NCBI GenBank assembly: GCA_024233875.1
Contig: JACKPB010000015.1
Coordinates: 22,346-86,345, forward strand
Length of the DNA stretch: 64,000 nt
Reading direction: 5' to 3'
From: Leptospiraceae bacterium
GTDB taxonomy: Bacteria; Spirochaetota; Leptospiria; Leptospirales; Leptospiraceae
How positions within the stretch are numbered: position 1 is the stretch's first letter; each line of letters begins with the position of its first letter. A program made the position numbers and the translations under genes. The notes beneath the pieces are model-generated. The model was not told the DNA's origin and ran no database searches. It saw only the letters and a program-made list of their open reading frames with translations. Positions 62,087 through 64,000 of this stretch are shown piece after piece.

Positions 62087-62092
62087 TAGTCT

Positions 62093-62701
62093 ATGAAAAA
62101 TAAATACCATCACGGTGACTTAAGAAATGAATTGATTCATGCTTCCCTTCTCATTCTAAAGGAAGAGGGATACAGGGCATTGAGTCTTCGAAAAGCGGCA
62201 AAACGGGCAGGGGTCTCTCAGGCAGCTCCCTACCGTCATTATGAAGATATCGAGACGCTCTATGCCGAAGTCGCTGGAGAAGGGTTTCGTCTACTCATGG
62301 GAAAGTTGGAAAAAATCAAGAAAAAGTTTTCCGACAAACCTTTGCTACAGTTTCGGGAAGCGGGAGTTGGCTACATAGAATTTGCGTACCGGAATCCGGA
62401 CTTATTTCAAATCATGTACGGAAACCAGATTCATGATCATTCCCGATATGAATTTTTGATTGAGCTGGAGATCAGGACCTTCCATATCCTGGAAGAGATT
62501 CTCCAGACCTGTCAGGATGGAGGTTGGATTGACGTCGGGAACATTCAATCTGCCTCAGCTTCCGCCTGGGCTATGGTTCATGGTGCGGCCACACTTCTCT
62601 GCGGAAATCAGGTGATGTTTCAAAACCAGGGACTGAATGGTGCAAGAAAAACGGCCAGAGAATTGATTGAGCATCTTTACCGGGGAATGAGTAAAAAATA
62701 G
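62093..62701 (+). CDS. TetR-family transcriptional regulator
   Basis: Regulator of 202 residues. The N-terminal helix-turn-helix is typical ('LRNELIHASLLILKEEGYRA', 'RKAAKRAGVSQAAPYRHYED'). The ligand domain (about 75-195) resembles the WHG/TetR_C_33 type: 'YIEFAYRNPDLFQIMYGNQI' and 'WAMVHGAATLL'. It is divergent from the CrtI-type oxidoreductase, which it probably represses through the inverted sites at 61915-61981. No normal ribosome site precedes the ATG because a repeat element abuts it. Confidence 0.9.
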   Translation: MKNKYHHGDLRNELIHASLLILKEEGYRALSLRKAAKRAGVSQAAPYRHYEDIETLYAEVAGEGFRLLMGKLEKIKKKFSDKPLLQFREAGVGYIEFAYRNPDLFQIMYGNQIHDHSRYEFLIELEIRTFHILEEILQTCQDGGWIDVGNIQSASASAWAMVHGAATLLCGNQVMFQNQGLNGARKTARELIEHLYRGMSKK

Positions 62702-62710
62702 AAAGGAGAA

Positions 62711-63766
62711 TTAGAACTGATAATTTGTTCCGATGGACACAAAGAAAATCGTTCTAAGAAATTTTTGTGATGTAAATTCTCCCTGAATCGCCTTTGCCAT
62801 AGTGTCAGGAAAGTGAGATTGTAATACATCTCTGTAGGATCTATAGATCCCGTTCTGAAGGGATGGATCGGGTAGTCTTCCATCATTGGGATTGGAATCA
62901 TAGGTATCGTAGATCTGCGGGTAGGGACGGTACATCGCATGCAAACTCAGATCGAAATTTTCATAACTGAACTGAAGGGATTGTATTATGTTGGAAACTC
63001 CTGCTCTCTTTGAATTGTTATCGTTATTGACGACGTATCCAGCCTGAAAGTGTGGTGTCACATGGATTTCAGAATTTTCAAAAAAAGTATGGGAAAGTTC
63101 AAATTGAAAGTAGTTCTGTCCGTTGGTGGTTCCCAAAGGAGTTGTGGTACTTCCTCCGCTATCAAATGAAGTATTGAAAAAAGCTTTGAATGTCGGATGA
63201 ATGATTTTTAGGACATTCGGTCGGTACCAGAGAAAGTATTCCTGCCAGGAGTATTTTCCGAATCGATCGAGGTTGTTCCACATCCAAGTACCTACAGACC
63301 AATCTCCATACTTTGTATTCCAATCATAATAGATCCCGTAGAACAAGCCATCGTATCTCGAAAGTCCATTTCTTTCTTTATAGCGTCTGGTTTTGCCCGG
63401 TGTGAACTCTGTCAGATTGATTCCCTGAACCGGATCCCATTTCTCCTCTTCTCCCGGACCATCCTGTAAGATATAAAGGTCGGAATCCCGATTCGAAGTA
63501 TTGGTGAGAAAAAAATTCCCCCAGAATAAGAGCTTCAATCCGGTCAGTGGGGTGGAGTAGACAAACTGAGGTTGGATGGAAGGATTGAAGCTTGCTGAAT
63601 GGTAACGTGTATTGTTACGTTGATCCGCCAGCATGGAATAATTATAACCTCGAAAATGGTGGTCGGTTGTGATACGAACCTCTGCCGACATAGTTTTCTC
63701 TGAATCTTCTGAGTGAAGATATCCCGGGAAGATTAGAAAAAGGATGAACAAAAGGGTCGGTGGCAA
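62711..63766 (-). CDS. Predicted outer-membrane beta-barrel protein
   Basis: Exported protein of 351 residues from a TTG start, with 'AGGA' about 8 bases before. Signal peptide at about 1-18 ('LLFILFLIFPGYLHSED'). The mature part is rich in alternating aromatic/polar strands ('LFYGIYYDWNTKYGDWSVGT', 'YFQFELSHTFFENSEIHVTP') and ends '...FVSIGTNYQF', with the C-terminal Phe typical for BAM-inserted barrels. Strand count looks porin-like. Substrate unknown. It converges with tetR (9 bases between stops). Confidence 0.8.
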   Translation of the reverse strand: MPPTLLFILFLIFPGYLHSEDSEKTMSAEVRITTDHHFRGYNYSMLADQRNNTRYHSASFNPSIQPQFVYSTPLTGLKLLFWGNFFLTNTSNRDSDLYILQDGPGEEEKWDPVQGINLTEFTPGKTRRYKERNGLSRYDGLFYGIYYDWNTKYGDWSVGTWMWNNLDRFGKYSWQEYFLWYRPNVLKIIHPTFKAFFNTSFDSGGSTTTPLGTTNGQNYFQFELSHTFFENSEIHVTPHFQAGYVVNNDNNSKRAGVSNIIQSLQFSYENFDLSLHAMYRPYPQIYDTYDSNPNDGRLPDPSLQNGIYRSYRDVLQSHFPDTMAKAIQGEFTSQKFLRTIFFVSIGTNYQF

Positions 63767-64000
63767 GTAGATTCCTGCTTGGATCAGCAGAGGCTATCCT
63801 AAAGAGTTTAATTCTTTTGGCAATCTCAAAAATATATTTTTTATTGCGAATGGAAAATTTTCCCGCTGATTATGGGTTTTTTTCTGTTCAGCGGTTCCAT
63901 TGGCATGGAGCATTTTTTTCTGATCGAAGGATATATTTTTATATTACCGCTGACGCGGGGTCTTCTTAGTTTCAACTTTCCATCCTGATGCTCTCTCGCA
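63767..64000. other. Window edge, no gene assigned
   Basis: Several short open frames on the plus strand; one (63818-63980) encodes a hydrophobic stretch ('FPLIMGFFLFSGSIGMEHFF') that might be a decayed membrane protein. No start with ribosome site was found. Confidence 0.3.

Noticed and set aside
63760..63969. Plus-strand open frame of 69 codons at the window end
   Set aside because: Overlaps the start region of the barrel gene, lacks a ribosome site and has no family resemblance.

Overview
This 64 kb window is low-GC chromosomal DNA that looks like a spirochaete of the Leptospiraceae, Leptospira itself or a close relative. The evidence is a homologue of the Leptospira outer-membrane lipoprotein LipL21 (14687-15214), cysteine-containing surface proteins with DUF1554 and DUF1566 domains (1-2529, 2675-3679), a moxR/bat aerotolerance-type operon with fused BatB and BatC, and many membrane-bound signalling proteins (7TM-DISM kinases, a class III cyclase, a GGDEF protein, MCPs). 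No rRNA, tRNA or CRISPR array was seen.

Layout. 1-4.5 kb: surface-protein genes, the first cut by the window edge, then decayed IS4-type and nuclease remnants. 4.5-13.5 kb: three membrane or PAS sensor kinases, a beta-carbonic-anhydrase-like protein and repeat-rich intergenic DNA. 13.7-20.1 kb: housekeeping and envelope genes (DUF2288, lipL21, rsmD, dsbA-like, mdh, an MCP). 20.2-25.3 kb: an accessory island with a decayed SDR gene, an intact IS3 element, a lipoprotein with seven 47-residue repeats between 125-bp direct repeats, a broken cyclic-nucleotide-binding gene, a small DUF1566-like protein and an IS66 remnant. 25.3-32.5 kb: CocE-type hydrolase, copZ-like chaperone, HDOD protein with a downstream ABC ATPase, and a membrane sulfatase-family protein. 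32.5-38.2 kb: the Bat operon on the minus strand. 38.6-44 kb: a degenerate metallopeptidase-like TPR protein, then SCO1, MCP and DUF6688-like genes. 44.2-53.8 kb: alpha-2-macroglobulin, PBP1C and a sulfatase-family phosphotransferase in one run. 53.8-63.8 kb: aminotransferase, adenylate cyclase, M23 peptidase, diguanylate cyclase, and a CrtI-type oxidoreductase divergent from a TetR regulator, then an outer-membrane barrel protein.

The most unusual material is between genes. One family of about 170-bp elements with terminal inverted repeats has six copies in two subfamilies (6.7, 9.1, 13.5, 24.3, 40.5 and 60.1 kb). A second family of about 100-bp elements has three copies (6.8, 8.8 and 62.0 kb). 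One copy of the second is nested cleanly in a copy of the first, which gives an empty-site/filled-site comparison inside the window. Both look like non-autonomous MITEs, and no transposase here has matching ends. Several copies touch gene ends, promoters or pseudogenes, so they have helped shape this locus.

Envelope biology links many genes. The A2M-PBP1C pair is a known periplasmic defence and peptidoglycan-repair association, extended here by a sulfatase-fold enzyme. A second sulfatase-fold enzyme follows the Bat operon. Sensor proteins are numerous, but no response-regulator gene was found.
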